DNA of 64,000 nt from Mycolicibacterium pyrenivorans (GTDB lineage: Bacteria > Actinomycetota > Actinomycetes > Mycobacteriales > Mycobacteriaceae). The notes beneath the pieces are model-generated. The model was not told the origin of the DNA, searched no databases, and was given only the letters and a program-made list of their open reading frames with translations. Shown one piece after another: positions 52,046 to 62,300 of the stretch. The DNA lies in the NCBI RefSeq assembly GCF_025821625.1, contig NZ_JACKSH010000257.1, forward strand, positions 40,760 to 104,759, in the 5' to 3' direction. The translations under genes were made by a program, and so were the position numbers. Position 1 is the first letter of the stretch; every line of letters begins with the position of its first letter.

Positions 52046-53326
52046 TTGCCCGATGCCCGCGCACCCCTTGGCTTGTGGCGCACGGTGCGGGCCCTGCCAG
52101 AGTTCTGGCGACTCCTCGAGGTGCGCGCGGTCAGCCAGTTCGGCGACGGCCTGTTCCAGGCCGGCCTGGCGGGCGCGATCCTGTTCAACCCCGAGCGCGC
52201 CGCCGATCCGTGGGCGATCGCCGGAGCGTTCGCGGTGCTGTTCCTGCCCTACTCGCTGCTCGGTCCGTTCGCGGGTGCGCTGCTGGACCGCTGGGACCGG
52301 CGCGTGGTGTTGATCGGCGCCAACAGCGGACGGCTGGCGCTGGTGATCGGGGTCGGCGCGCTGCTGGCCGCCGGGGTGGGCGACCTGCCAATCCTGTTGG
52401 GCGCGTTGATCGTCAACGGCTTCACCCGGTTCGTCTCCTCGGGGCTGTCCGCCGCGCTGCCGCACGTGGTGCCCCGCGGCCAGGTGGTGGCGATGAACTC
52501 GGTCGCGACCGCCACGGGGGCTGCGGCGGCGTTCCTCGGCGCGAACTTCATGCTGCTGCCACGCTGGGTGTTCGGCTCGGACGACTCCGGCGCTGCCGCA
52601 ATCATTTTCATCGTCACGGTGCCGGTGGCGCTGGCGCTGTGGCTGTCGGTGCGCTTCCCGCCACGCATGCTCGGACCCGACGACAGCGCCCGCGCGGTCC
52701 ACGGGTCCGTCGCCTACGCCGTGGCCACCGGGTGGGTGCACGGCGCGCGCACCGTGCTGGCCGTGCCCACCGTCGCCGCCACCCTCGCCGGGTTGTCCGC
52801 GCACCGCATGGTGTTCGGCATCAACACACTGCTGGTACTGGTAATGGTGCGCCACAGCGACACCGCGGCGGTCGCAGGTCTCGGCACCGCGGTGCTGTTC
52901 GTCGCCGCCACCGGCAGCGGATCGTTCCTCGCCACCGTCGTGACCCCCGCACTGGTCAAGCGGTTCGGCCGTTACACCGCACCCAACGCCGCGCTCGCGT
53001 TCGCTGCGGTCGTCCAGATCTTCGGGGCGAGCCTGCATCTGCCCGTGATGGTCGTCTGCGGGTTCCTGCTCGGTGCGGCCGGACAGGTGGTGAAGCTGTG
53101 CGCCGACACCGCGATGCAGGTCGATGTCGACGACGCACTGCGTGGGCACGTCTTCACGGTCCAGGACTCGCTGTTCTGGATGGCGTTCATCACCGCGATC
53201 GCCGCCGCAGCCTTCGTCATCCCGCCCGACGGTCACGCCCCGGCGCTCGCGGTCGCCGGCACCGGCATCTACCTGGCGGGCCTGGGCGCACACGCCGCCG
53301 TGGGGCGCGGCGCCCGACTGGGGTGA
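52046..53326 (+). CDS. MFS transporter (Rv0037c-like)
   Basis: About 426 residues from TTG 52046; the frame stays open upstream so the start is uncertain. Twelve hydrophobic segments. FWRLLEVRAVSQFGDGLFQ at the start and FAGALLDRWDRRVVLIGAN (the loop 2-3 motif GxxxDRxxRR) mark a major facilitator of the enterobactin-exporter (EntS)-like group. Substrate unknown. The stop lies 23 bp before the next gene's ATG at 53350. Confidence 0.85.
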   Translation: MPDARAPLGLWRTVRALPEFWRLLEVRAVSQFGDGLFQAGLAGAILFNPERAADPWAIAGAFAVLFLPYSLLGPFAGALLDRWDRRVVLIGANSGRLALVIGVGALLAAGVGDLPILLGALIVNGFTRFVSSGLSAALPHVVPRGQVVAMNSVATATGAAAAFLGANFMLLPRWVFGSDDSGAAAIIFIVTVPVALALWLSVRFPPRMLGPDDSARAVHGSVAYAVATGWVHGARTVLAVPTVAATLAGLSAHRMVFGINTLLVLVMVRHSDTAAVAGLGTAVLFVAATGSGSFLATVVTPALVKRFGRYTAPNAALAFAAVVQIFGASLHLPVMVVCGFLLGAAGQVVKLCADTAMQVDVDDALRGHVFTVQDSLFWMAFITAIAAAAFVIPPDGHAPALAVAGTGIYLAGLGAHAAVGRGARLG

Positions 53327-53336
53327 GGTTCGCGGA

Positions 53337-53342
53337 TAAGGT
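53337..53342 (+). promoter_or_regulatory. -10 element, leaderless start of TIGR03084 gene
   Basis: TAAGGT ends 7 nt before ATG 53350. This favours that start over GTG 53341 in the same frame. Confidence 0.5.
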
Positions 53343-53349
53343 GACCGAC

Positions 53350-54126
53350 ATGCCGGGAGCAACCCCGATGGTCGCCGATCTGCGCGCCGAGAGTGACGAC
53401 CTCGACGCGCTGGTCGCCGACCTGCCACCCGCACGCTGGGCTACCGACACCCCCGCACCCGGCTGGACCATCGCCCACCAGATCGCGCACCTGCTGTGGA
53501 CCGACCGGGTCGCGCTCACGGCCATCACCGACGAGCCCGGCTTCACCGAAGTCCTCGGCCGCGCCGCCGAGGATCCCGCCGGCTTCGTCGACGCCGGCGC
53601 CGCGGAACTCGCCGAGTTGCCGCCCGAGCGGTTGCTCGCCGACTGGCGGACCACCCGCGCCGCGCTGCACGACGAACTCCTGACCGTGGCCGACGGCCGC
53701 AAGCTGCCGTGGTTCGGTCCTCCGATGAGCGCCGCGTCGATGGCCACCGCACGCCTGATGGAGACATGGGCACACGGCCTCGACGTCGCCGACGCGCTCG
53801 GCGTGACGCGGGCGCCGACCGCGCGGCTGCGGTCGATCGCCCACATCGGGGTCCGCACCCGTGACTTCGCGTTCGCGGTCAACGGGCTCACCCCGCCTGC
53901 GGAACCGTTCCACGTGAAACTGACCGCCCCCGACGGCTCCGTGTGGACGTGGGGCCCCGAGGAGGCCGCCCAGCAGATCACGGGCTCGGCCGAGCATTTC
54001 TGCATGCTCGTGACCCAGCGCCGCCCCCGGGCGCAGCTGGATGTCGTCGCCGGCGGCCCGGACGCGGCACAGTGGCTGGACATCGCGCAGGCGTTCGCCG
54101 GGCCGCCCGGCCCCGGCAGGGACTGA
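53350..54126 (+). CDS. TIGR03084-family DinB-like metal-binding protein (Rv0036c-like)
   Basis: 258 residues, close to Rv0036c (257). Mycothiol-dependent maleylpyruvate isomerase/DinB superfamily: LPPARWATDTPAPGWTIAHQIAHLL contains the first metal His, MATARLMETWAHGLDVADALG the second His region, and IAHIGVRTRDFAFAVNG the third. Binding of a divalent metal and use of a low-molecular-weight thiol such as mycothiol are family inferences; substrate unknown. Confidence 0.9.
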   Translation: MPGATPMVADLRAESDDLDALVADLPPARWATDTPAPGWTIAHQIAHLLWTDRVALTAITDEPGFTEVLGRAAEDPAGFVDAGAAELAELPPERLLADWRTTRAALHDELLTVADGRKLPWFGPPMSAASMATARLMETWAHGLDVADALGVTRAPTARLRSIAHIGVRTRDFAFAVNGLTPPAEPFHVKLTAPDGSVWTWGPEEAAQQITGSAEHFCMLVTQRRPRAQLDVVAGGPDAAQWLDIAQAFAGPPGPGRD

Positions 54127-54133
54127 CCGCGGT

Positions 54134-54628
54134 TCAGGGGGCGGCGGCGCTGTCCGCCCGCCCGTCGCCGTCACGGTCGCCGAGCCGGACATCCCAGCGG
54201 CCGTCGCCGTCGGTGTCCACCCACGCAGACCCGGTGCCGAACGCGCGGTCCGCCACACCGTCACCGTCGGCATCGGCCAGCCGCTCCCCCGGCTCGCCGT
54301 CGCCATCGAGATCGACGGCCGGTCCGGTGGCGGGATGCTCGGTCCCGTCCAGCCCGAACCAGCGCAATGCTCCGCCGGAGCCGACCGTCCACGTCCCCGT
54401 GCCGTCGTCGGTGAAGTAGGCCTCCGGCACACCGTCACCGTCGAGGTCCATGACCGCGTGATCGGCCACGTCGTCGCCGTCGAGGTCGGCGAGGACGTCG
54501 TCGATCAACCCGTCGCCGTCGACGTCGAGTCCGACGGACTCCAGCAGACCGTCGCCGTCGAGGTCGCGATCCGCGTCGGCGCTCCACATGGTGGCCGACC
54601 CGTCGGGGTCACCAAGGCAGTAGTCCAC
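54134..54628 (-). CDS. Asp-rich calcium-binding-type repeat protein (Rv3906c-like)
   Basis: 164 residues, about one quarter Asp. Repeated DxDGDGxxD units (DLDGDGLLE, DVDGDGLIDD, DLDGDDVADH, DLDGDGVPEA, DADGDGVADR, DTDGDGRWD, DRDGDGRAD), like thrombospondin type 3 or dockerin calcium loops. No signal peptide is evident from ATG 54628, so location is unclear. It lies 6 bp after the pcnA stop on the same strand, an arrangement shared with M. tuberculosis Rv3907c-Rv3906c. Function unknown. Confidence 0.85.
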   Translation of the reverse strand: MDYCLGDPDGSATMWSADADRDLDGDGLLESVGLDVDGDGLIDDVLADLDGDDVADHAVMDLDGDGVPEAYFTDDGTGTWTVGSGGALRWFGLDGTEHPATGPAVDLDGDGEPGERLADADGDGVADRAFGTGSAWVDTDGDGRWDVRLGDRDGDGRADSAAAP

Positions 54629-54634
54629 ACCGGA

Positions 54635-56086
54635 TCAGACGCGCGGGGTGCCGTTCTCGTTCCACCACTTCAGCAATTCCGCGACCGCCTCGTCGTGGCT
54701 CAGCGGGCCACGATCCAGCCGCAGCTCCTTGAGGTGGTTCCAGGCCTGGCCCACCAGCGGACCGCCCGGGATGCCCAGGACCCGCATGATCTCGTTGCCG
54801 TCGAGGTCCGGACGGACCCGGGCCAGGTCCTCCTTGGCCGCCAGCTCGTCGATGCGGTGCTCCAGGTCGTCGTAGTTGGCCTGCAGCCGCGCGGCGCGGC
54901 GCTTGTTGCGGGTGGTGCAGTCGGCGCGCACCAGCTTGTGCAGCCGGCTCAACAACGGCCCGGCGTCGGTGACGTAGCGCCGCACGGCCGAATCGGTCCA
55001 CCTGCCGTCCCCATATCCGTGGAAGCGCAGGTGCAGATAGACCAGCTGCGAGACGTCGTCGACCATCTGCTTGGAGTACTTCAGCGCCCGCATCCGCTTG
55101 CGGGTCATCTTCGCCCCGACCACCTCGTGGTGATGGAAGCTCACCCCGCCGTCGGGCTCGTGCCTGCGCGTCGCCGGCTTGCCGATGTCGTGCAGCAGCG
55201 CCGCCCAGCGCAACACCAGGTCGGGGCGCCCTGCCTCCTCGAGATCCATCGCCTGCCGCAGCACCGTCAGCGAATGCTGATAGACGTCCTTGTGCTGGTG
55301 GTGCTCGTCGATCGCCATCCGCATCGCCCCGATCTCGGGCAGCACCACCTCGCCGAGACCGGTCTGCACCATCAGGTCGATCCCGGCGACCGGGTCCGCG
55401 CCGAGCAGCATCTTGTCCAGTTCTGCGGCGACCCTCTCGGCGGTGATTCTGCCCAGCTGAGGCGCCATCTCCTCGAGCGCGCGCCGCACCCGCGGCGCCA
55501 CCGAGAAGCCGAGCTGGGACACGAACCTGGCCGCACGCAGCATCCGCAGTGGATCATCGCCGAACGACACCTCCGGCGCCGACGGGGTGTCCAGCACGCG
55601 GTCACGCAGCCCGGCCAGGCCGTCGAGCGGGTCCAGGAACTCCCCCGGCCCGTCCGGGGTGATCCGCACCGCCATCGCGTTGACGGTGAAGTCGCGGCGT
55701 GTCAGGTCGCCTGTCAGGTCGTCGCCGAAGCGGACGTCGGGATTACGCGACACCTGGTCGTAGCTGTCGGCCCGAAAAGTGGTCAGCTCCAACCGGTCAG
55801 CGCCCTTTCCGACGCCGATCGTGCCGAACGCGATACCGGTGTCCCAGAGCGCGTCCGCCCAGCCACGCAGGAACGACTGCATCTGCTCCGGCCGGGCGTC
55901 GGTGGTGAAGTCCAGATCGGTGCCCAGCCGGCCGAGCAGCGCATCGCGAACACTGCCGCCAACGAGGTACAGCTCGTGCCCGTGGTCGGCGAACAACCGG
56001 CCGAGGGGGCGCAGCACCTCGCCGTGGCGGTTCAGCGACACCTGCGCGGCGGCCAGCAGCTCGGCGTCGGACGTGGGGTCGGGCAC
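54635..56086 (-). CDS. pcnA: CCA tRNA nucleotidyltransferase
   Basis: 483 residues, class II nucleotidyltransferase that adds or repairs the tRNA 3' CCA. LVGGSVRDALLGRLGTDLDF carries the nucleotide-transfer GGSVRD and DxD; DLTRRDFTVNAMAV and DPLRMLRAARFVSQLGF follow. A C-terminal HD domain (LLHDIGKPATR) adds phosphohydrolase function. GTG 56086 has TAGGCT on the minus strand 8 nt upstream (leaderless). Divergent from mutT4. Confidence 0.96.
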   Translation of the reverse strand: MPDPTSDAELLAAAQVSLNRHGEVLRPLGRLFADHGHELYLVGGSVRDALLGRLGTDLDFTTDARPEQMQSFLRGWADALWDTGIAFGTIGVGKGADRLELTTFRADSYDQVSRNPDVRFGDDLTGDLTRRDFTVNAMAVRITPDGPGEFLDPLDGLAGLRDRVLDTPSAPEVSFGDDPLRMLRAARFVSQLGFSVAPRVRRALEEMAPQLGRITAERVAAELDKMLLGADPVAGIDLMVQTGLGEVVLPEIGAMRMAIDEHHQHKDVYQHSLTVLRQAMDLEEAGRPDLVLRWAALLHDIGKPATRRHEPDGGVSFHHHEVVGAKMTRKRMRALKYSKQMVDDVSQLVYLHLRFHGYGDGRWTDSAVRRYVTDAGPLLSRLHKLVRADCTTRNKRRAARLQANYDDLEHRIDELAAKEDLARVRPDLDGNEIMRVLGIPGGPLVGQAWNHLKELRLDRGPLSHDEAVAELLKWWNENGTPRV

Positions 56087-56094
56087 GTGGGGTG

Positions 56095-56164
56095 AGCCTA
56101 CTGGTCACAGCCGTGTCACCGTCCGGCGAGTGCGGCGAGGGCTGCTGTTCACGCCAACTACTAT
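56095..56164. promoter_or_regulatory. Divergent leaderless promoters of pcnA and mutT4
   Basis: Minus strand: TAGGCT at 56095-56100, 8 nt before the pcnA GTG. Plus strand: TACTAT at 56159-56164, 7 nt before the mutT4 GTG at 56172. Neither start has a ribosome site. Confidence 0.6.
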
Positions 56165-56171
56165 CGCTTGG

Positions 56172-56957
56172 GTGTCGGACGGCGAGCAGCCCAAACCCCG
56201 ACGGCGCCGAGGTCGGCGCCGCGGCCGACGCGCGGCAGGCCCGCCCGAACCGGGCGCCGACCAACCCGGCGGCCACCGCAAGCGCACCCCGTCCAACGTT
56301 GCCGGCGACCAGTCGACCCCGGCGCCCAAACCGCAGAAGTCGCGGCCCCGCCGGCCCCAGGAACGGCTGCGGACCGTCCATGAGACGTCTGCGGGAGGGC
56401 TGGTCATCGATGGTATCGACGGTCCCAAGGACACCCAGGTCGCGGCCCTGATCGGGCGCATCGACCGCCGTGGGCGGATGCTGTGGTCGCTGCCCAAGGG
56501 CCATATCGAGATGGGTGAGACCGCCGAACAGACCGCCATCCGCGAGGTCGCCGAGGAAACCGGGATCCAGGGCAGCGTGCTCGCGGCACTGGGCAGCATC
56601 GACTACTGGTTCGTCACCGATGGCAGGCGCGTGCACAAGACCGTGCACCACTACCTGATGCGGTTCTCCGGCGGTGAGCTGTCCGACGAGGACCTCGAGG
56701 TCACCGAGGTGGCATGGGTGCCACTGCAGGAGCTGCCGAAGCGGCTGGCCTACGCCGACGAACGGCGCCTCGCCGAGGTCGCCCACGAACTGATCGACAG
56801 GCTGCACTCCGACGGGCCCGCCGCGCTGCCACCCCTGCCGCGGACGACACCGAGGCGACGCGGCCAGACGCACTCCCACACCCGCAACCACCGAACCGAC
56901 CCCACCGCTCAACAACAGCCCGGCCGGCGGACGAACGGCTGCGGACAAGGGCCGTGA
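56172..56957 (+). CDS. mutT4: Nudix hydrolase MutT4
   Basis: 261 residues. A basic, Arg/Pro-rich N-terminal region (about 1-66, RRRRGRRRGRR) is followed by the Nudix domain with box GHIEMGETAEQTAIREVAEE near 110-129, matching GX5EX7REUXEEXGU, and TVHHYLMRFSGGEL. Family members remove pyrophosphate from damaged nucleotides or other diphosphates; the exact substrate of MutT4 is not certain. The C-terminal 40 residues are Thr/Arg/Gln-rich. The gene overlaps the next by 4 bp (GTGA). Confidence 0.93.
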   Translation: MSDGEQPKPRRRRGRRRGRRAAGPPEPGADQPGGHRKRTPSNVAGDQSTPAPKPQKSRPRRPQERLRTVHETSAGGLVIDGIDGPKDTQVAALIGRIDRRGRMLWSLPKGHIEMGETAEQTAIREVAEETGIQGSVLAALGSIDYWFVTDGRRVHKTVHHYLMRFSGGELSDEDLEVTEVAWVPLQELPKRLAYADERRLAEVAHELIDRLHSDGPAALPPLPRTTPRRRGQTHSHTRNHRTDPTAQQQPGRRTNGCGQGP

Positions 56958-59365
56958 GCCGCCCACCCGCACGGCTGCTCGTCGCGGTCGTCGCGCTGCT
57001 GATGGCCGTGCTGCCCGCCGCCGTCTCCCCTCTTGCCGGAGCCCAGCCCGGCACCACCGCGTTCCTTCGGGTGCAGATCGACAGCGTCACCCCCGAGGTC
57101 GTCACCACGACCAGCGAACCGCTGGTGACCGTCACCGGCAGAATCCGCAACGTCGGCGACCGTCCGGTCCGCGACGTGGTGGTGCGACTCGAGCACGCCG
57201 CCGCGGTGACCTCGTCGAGCGGGCTGCGCACCGACCTGTCCGGCAACGTCGATCAGTACCAACCGGTCGCCGACTTCATCACCGTCGCACCCGAGATGGG
57301 GCGGGGGCAGGAGGTTCCGTTCCGGCTGGCCTACCCTCTGCGCTCCACCGACCGACCCTCCCTGAACATCGAGAACCCCGGCGTGTACCCCGTCATGGTC
57401 AATGTCAACGGCACCCCCGACTACGGGGCGGAGGCCCGTCTCGACGACTCCCGCTTCCTGCTGCCGGTGCTCGGGGTGCCCGCGGACGAGGGCTCCGACG
57501 CCACCGCCAGCGAGATGCTGGACTCCACCGTGCCGCCCGACACCACCCGCCCGGTCGGGCTGACCATGTTCTGGCCGTTGGCCGACCGGCCGCGGCTGGC
57601 CGCCGGTGCGCCGGGCGGCACCACGCCGGTCCGACTGATCGACGACGACCTCGCAACGTCCCTGGCCAGCGGCGGCCGCCTCGACACGATGCTGTCCGCG
57701 GTGGACTTCGCCACCAGCCCGCCGGTCGATCCGGGCGGTGAGGTCACCCGCGCGCTGTGCCTGGCAATCGACCCCGACCTGCTCGTCACCGTCAACGCCA
57801 TGACGACCGGTTACGTCGTCAACGACGGCTCCGACGACGGCGCGCGCACCCCGACCCATCCGGGCACCGGCCAGCAGGCGGCCGTCGACTGGCTCAACAG
57901 GCTCAAGGCGCTGGCGCAACGCATGTGTGTCGCGCCGACGACGTACGCGCAGGCCGACCTCGACGCCCTTCGCCGGGTCGCCGACCCCGGCCTGTCGGCG
58001 GCCGCCACGAGAGGTGCCGGTGAGATCGTCGACCAGATCCTCGGCATCACCGCGACCCGCGGCGTCACCCTGGTCGGGGACGGACCGCTGACCGGTCCCG
58101 CGGTGGAACTGCTGTCCGCGCAGGGGCCGACCGTGGCCATCGGCGCCGTCGACCTGACCGGGCCGGGCGTCTCGGACGGCGGTGCACCGGAAACCGCGGA
58201 CACCGCACCGGTGCGCTACACGCCCAACGTCGTCGCGGCCCCGTTCGACCCGGCGGTGGGGGCGGCACTGGCCGGCATGGGCACCACCCCGGAGTCACCG
58301 TCCTACCTGCACCCGTCGCTGGACATCGCACTCAAACAGGATTCCGAGGTCGCGCGGCGCCAGGACGCGGTCGGCTCGCTGCTGTGGCGCAGCCTGCAGC
58401 CCGACGCCGCACCGCGGACGCAGATTCTGGTGCCCCCGCTGATGTGGAACCTGTCGCCGCCGGACGCGCAGGCGGTCCTCACCGCCGTCGCGACCAGCAT
58501 CCGGGCCGGGTTGGCGGTGCCCCGCCCCCTGGGCGCGGTGGTCACCGAGGCGGCCGCCGTGACCGACTCCGTGCCGCTGCCCTCGGGACCGCTCGGCAAC
58601 CCACGGGGGCGGTTCGACGACGCAGTGGTGTCGGGCATCGCCGCGGTGACGGGCCGGCTGTGGGGCCTGACCGCGGCACTCACCACCGACGAACGGACCG
58701 GCCAGACGGGCAGCAAGTACACCGCGCCGCTGCGAGAGGATCTGCTTCGCGCACTGAGCCTTTCGGTGCCGCCCGACGCTCGCAACGGCCTGGCGCAGCA
58801 GCGCCTCACAACCGTGGGCCGCACCGTGGAGGACCTGTTCCGCGCCGTCACCATCGTCAACCCTGGCGGCTCCTACACGCTGGCGACCGAACGCAGCCCG
58901 CTGCCTCTGGCGCTGCGCAACGACCTGCCGGTGCCGATCCGGGTCCGGCTGGACATCGACGCGCCTCCCGGCATGACGGTCACCGACATGGGTGAGATCG
59001 TGCTGCCACCCGGCTTCCTGCCGCTGAAGGTTCCGATCGAGGTGCACTTCACCCAGCGGGTGGCCGTCGACGTCGCGCTGCGCACCGCCGAAGGGCTGCC
59101 CCTCGGCGAACCGGTACGGCTGTCCCTGCACTCCAATGCGTACGGCAAGGTGCTCTTCTTCATCACGCTGTCCGCCGGCGCGGTACTGGTGCTGCTGGCG
59201 GGCCGACGGCTGTGGCACCGGTTCCGCGGCCAACCCGACCGCGCGGACCTGGACCGTCCGGATCCGATCGAGGTGGCGCTCGCCTACCGCGACGAAGCCG
59301 CCGACGGGGGTCGCCAGGACCGTCCGGGGACGGCGGCCCCCGACGTCCCGGGGCGGCCGGGATGA
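56954..59365 (+). CDS. DUF6049 envelope protein (Rv3909-like)
   Basis: 803 residues from GTG 56954, virtually the length of Rv3909 (802). Signal sequence LLVAVVALLMAVLPAAVSPLAGA, a large extracytoplasmic part beginning FLRVQIDSVTPEVVTTTSEP (an Ig-like fold), and one C-terminal transmembrane helix (VLFFITLSAGAVLVLLAG) with a basic cytoplasmic tail. Overlaps both neighbours, so it is translated with mutT4 and murJ; a role with MurJ in wall assembly is inferred from this conserved order. No catalytic motif recognised. Confidence 0.88.
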   Translation: MSRPPARLLVAVVALLMAVLPAAVSPLAGAQPGTTAFLRVQIDSVTPEVVTTTSEPLVTVTGRIRNVGDRPVRDVVVRLEHAAAVTSSSGLRTDLSGNVDQYQPVADFITVAPEMGRGQEVPFRLAYPLRSTDRPSLNIENPGVYPVMVNVNGTPDYGAEARLDDSRFLLPVLGVPADEGSDATASEMLDSTVPPDTTRPVGLTMFWPLADRPRLAAGAPGGTTPVRLIDDDLATSLASGGRLDTMLSAVDFATSPPVDPGGEVTRALCLAIDPDLLVTVNAMTTGYVVNDGSDDGARTPTHPGTGQQAAVDWLNRLKALAQRMCVAPTTYAQADLDALRRVADPGLSAAATRGAGEIVDQILGITATRGVTLVGDGPLTGPAVELLSAQGPTVAIGAVDLTGPGVSDGGAPETADTAPVRYTPNVVAAPFDPAVGAALAGMGTTPESPSYLHPSLDIALKQDSEVARRQDAVGSLLWRSLQPDAAPRTQILVPPLMWNLSPPDAQAVLTAVATSIRAGLAVPRPLGAVVTEAAAVTDSVPLPSGPLGNPRGRFDDAVVSGIAAVTGRLWGLTAALTTDERTGQTGSKYTAPLREDLLRALSLSVPPDARNGLAQQRLTTVGRTVEDLFRAVTIVNPGGSYTLATERSPLPLALRNDLPVPIRVRLDIDAPPGMTVTDMGEIVLPPGFLPLKVPIEVHFTQRVAVDVALRTAEGLPLGEPVRLSLHSNAYGKVLFFITLSAGAVLVLLAGRRLWHRFRGQPDRADLDRPDPIEVALAYRDEAADGGRQDRPGTAAPDVPGRPG

Positions 59366-62300
59366 GCGGCCCCGGCCGCCGGATGCGCGCACCCGCTCCC
59401 CCGCCCCGCGTCCCCCCCAGGCCGGTGCCGCGTCAGCCGACCCCACGCCCCGAGCTGTCCGACTCGGCGGTCGTCGGACGGTCGTGGGGCATGGCCGTGG
59501 CCACGCTCGCCAGCCGGCTCACCGGATTCGCCCGGATCGTGCTGCTCGCCACCATCCTCGGCGCCGCCCTGTCCAGTGCGTTCACCGTGGCCAACCAACT
59601 GCCCAACATGATCGCGGCGCTGGTGCTGGAGGCCACGTTCACGGCGATCTTCGTGCCGGTGCTCGCCCGCGCCGAACGCGACGACCCCGACGGCGGGGCC
59701 GCGTTCATCCGGCGGCTGCTCACGCTGGCGGTGACCCTGCTGCTCGTGGTCACCATCGTCTCGACGCTGGCGGCGCCGCTGCTGGTCGACCTGATGCTGG
59801 GTACCGAGCCGTTGGTCAACCGACCGCTGACCACCGCGTTCGCGTTCCTGCTGTTACCGCAGATCGTGTTCTACGGCCTGTCGTCGGTGTTCATGGCGAT
59901 CCTCAACACCCGCAACATCTTCGGGCCTCCTGCGTGGGCTCCGGTGGTGAACAACGTCGTCGCGATCCTCACGCTCGGCCTGTATGTGCTTGTCCCGGGC
60001 GAGCTTTCGATCAACCCGGTCGAGATGGGCAATGCCAAGCTGTTGGTGCTCGGTGTCGGCACCACGCTCGGGGTGGTGGCACAGGCCGCGGTGCTGTTCG
60101 TGGCGATCAGGTCGGAACGGGTGAGTCTGCGTCCGCTCTGGGGTATCGACGATCGTCTCAAGAAGTTCGGCATGATGGCGCTGGCGATGGTGCTCTATGT
60201 GCTCGTCAGCCAGGTCGGTTTCATCGTCGGCAACCAGATCGCCAGTGCGGCAGCCGCATCCGGGCCCGCGATCTACAACTACACGTGGTTGGTGCTGCAG
60301 CTGCCGTTCGGCATCATCGGGGTCACCGTGCTGACCGTCGTGATGCCGCGACTGTCCCGCAACGCCGCCGCCGACGACGGGCCCGCGGTTCTTGCCGACC
60401 TGTCGCTGGCCACCCGGCTGACGATGGTGACGCTGATCCCGATCGTCGCGCTGATGACCGTCGGCGGGCCCGCGATCGGCAGCGCGCTGTTCTCCTACGG
60501 CAACTTCGGTGAGGTGGACGCCGGCTATCTCGGCATGGCGATCACGCTCTCGGCGTTCACGTTGATCCCGTACACGCTGGTGCTGCTGCAGTTGCGGGTG
60601 TTCTACGCGCGCCAGGAACCGTGGACGCCGATCGTGCTGATCGTCGTGATCGCGGTGGTCAAGATCGCGGCGTCGCTGGCGGCCCCGCACCTCACCGACG
60701 ACCCCGATCTGGTCGCCGGCTACCTCGGCATGGCCAACGGCCTGGGGTTCCTGGCCGGCGCAACCGTGGGCTACCTTCTGCTGCGCGCCCGCCTCGACCC
60801 GCCGGACGGCCGGCTCATCGGGGTCGACGTGGTCCGCACGATCCTGGTCACCATCACCGCGTCGCTGTCGGCAGGCCTGATCGCCCACGTGATCGACCAG
60901 CTGTTGGGGTTGGAGAAGCTCACCAGCGCGTGGGGCGGTGGGGGCTCGCTGTTGCGGCTGGCCGCGCTCGGCCTCGTGATGGCGCCGATCATCGTCGGGA
61001 TACTTCTGGCAGCGAAGGTGCCCGACGCGCAGGCCGCGCTCGCGGCCGTCCGCAGGCGGCTTCGCCTGGGCGGGGCGCCGCCGGCACCCGCGACGCCCGT
61101 CCGGCCACGTCCCGACCCTGGCCTCACGTACCCTGATCAGAGGAATCCGTCCCCGCCACGCCGACGCCGACAGCCCCGGCCGGTGCCCCGGGGACCTTCG
61201 GCCGACGTTGCCGACGACTGGAGGCGGAAAGGATCTGCGGTGAGCGACACATCCGCCGGCGGTTCCCCACCGGAGCCCGATTCCGCCGGGCTTTCCCAGA
61301 CCACCCGAATCGACCGGCCGCTGGCGGACGACTTCCAGCCCGACGTCCCCGACACCTCCGACGAGCACCCGCGGCCGTCCGACGAGACCGCGACCACCGC
61401 TCTGCCGTCGGCCCCGTCGGGCCCCTCCCGCCCCCGCTCGGACTACGGCGGCGACTCGACCCGTGAACCGCTGGCCTTCGATCCGCCCCGCGAACCACCC
61501 ATCGAGACCGCCGTCCCCGCCGAGGACATCCACCTCATCCCCGGCGCGATGATCGCCAACGGCCGCTACCGCCTCCTGGTCTTCCACGGCGGCCCGCCCC
61601 AGCTCCAGTTCTGGCAGGCGCTCGACACCGCGCTGGACCGGCAGGTGGCCCTGACCTTCGTCGACCCCGACGGCACCATGCCCGAGCGCCAGGTGCAGGA
61701 GATCCTGACCCGGACCCAGCGGCTCGGACGCATCGACATGCCCGGGGTGGCGCGCGTCCTCGACGTCGCCGCCACCGGCGCCGGCGGCCTGGTGGTCTCG
61801 GAGTGGATCCGCGGCGGCTCGCTGGCCGAGGTCGCCGACACCTCCCCGTCGCCCATCGGCGGTGCCCGCGCCATCCAGTCGCTGGCCGCGGCGGCCGAAG
61901 TCGCGCACCGCAACGGGGTGGCGCTGTCGGTGGACCATCCCAGCCGTATCCGCGTCAGCATCGAAGGCGACGTGGCGCTCGCGTTCCCGGCGACACTGCC
62001 CGACGCGACACCCGACGACGACATCCGCGGAATCGGCGCGGCACTGTACGCGCTGCTGGTCGATCGCTGGCCGCTACCGGAATCCGGCGAACCGAGCGGC
62101 CTCGCTCCCGCCGACCTCGACGCCGCCGGCCAGCCGATCGAACCCAAGGCTCTCGACCGCGACATCCCGTTCCAGATCTCGGCGGCCGCGGTGCGCGCCG
62201 TGCAGGAGGGCGGCGGGATTCGCAGCGCCCCCACGCTGCTGAACCTGCTGCAGCAGGCCACCGCGATCGCCGACCGCACCGACAACATCGCGCCCGTCGA

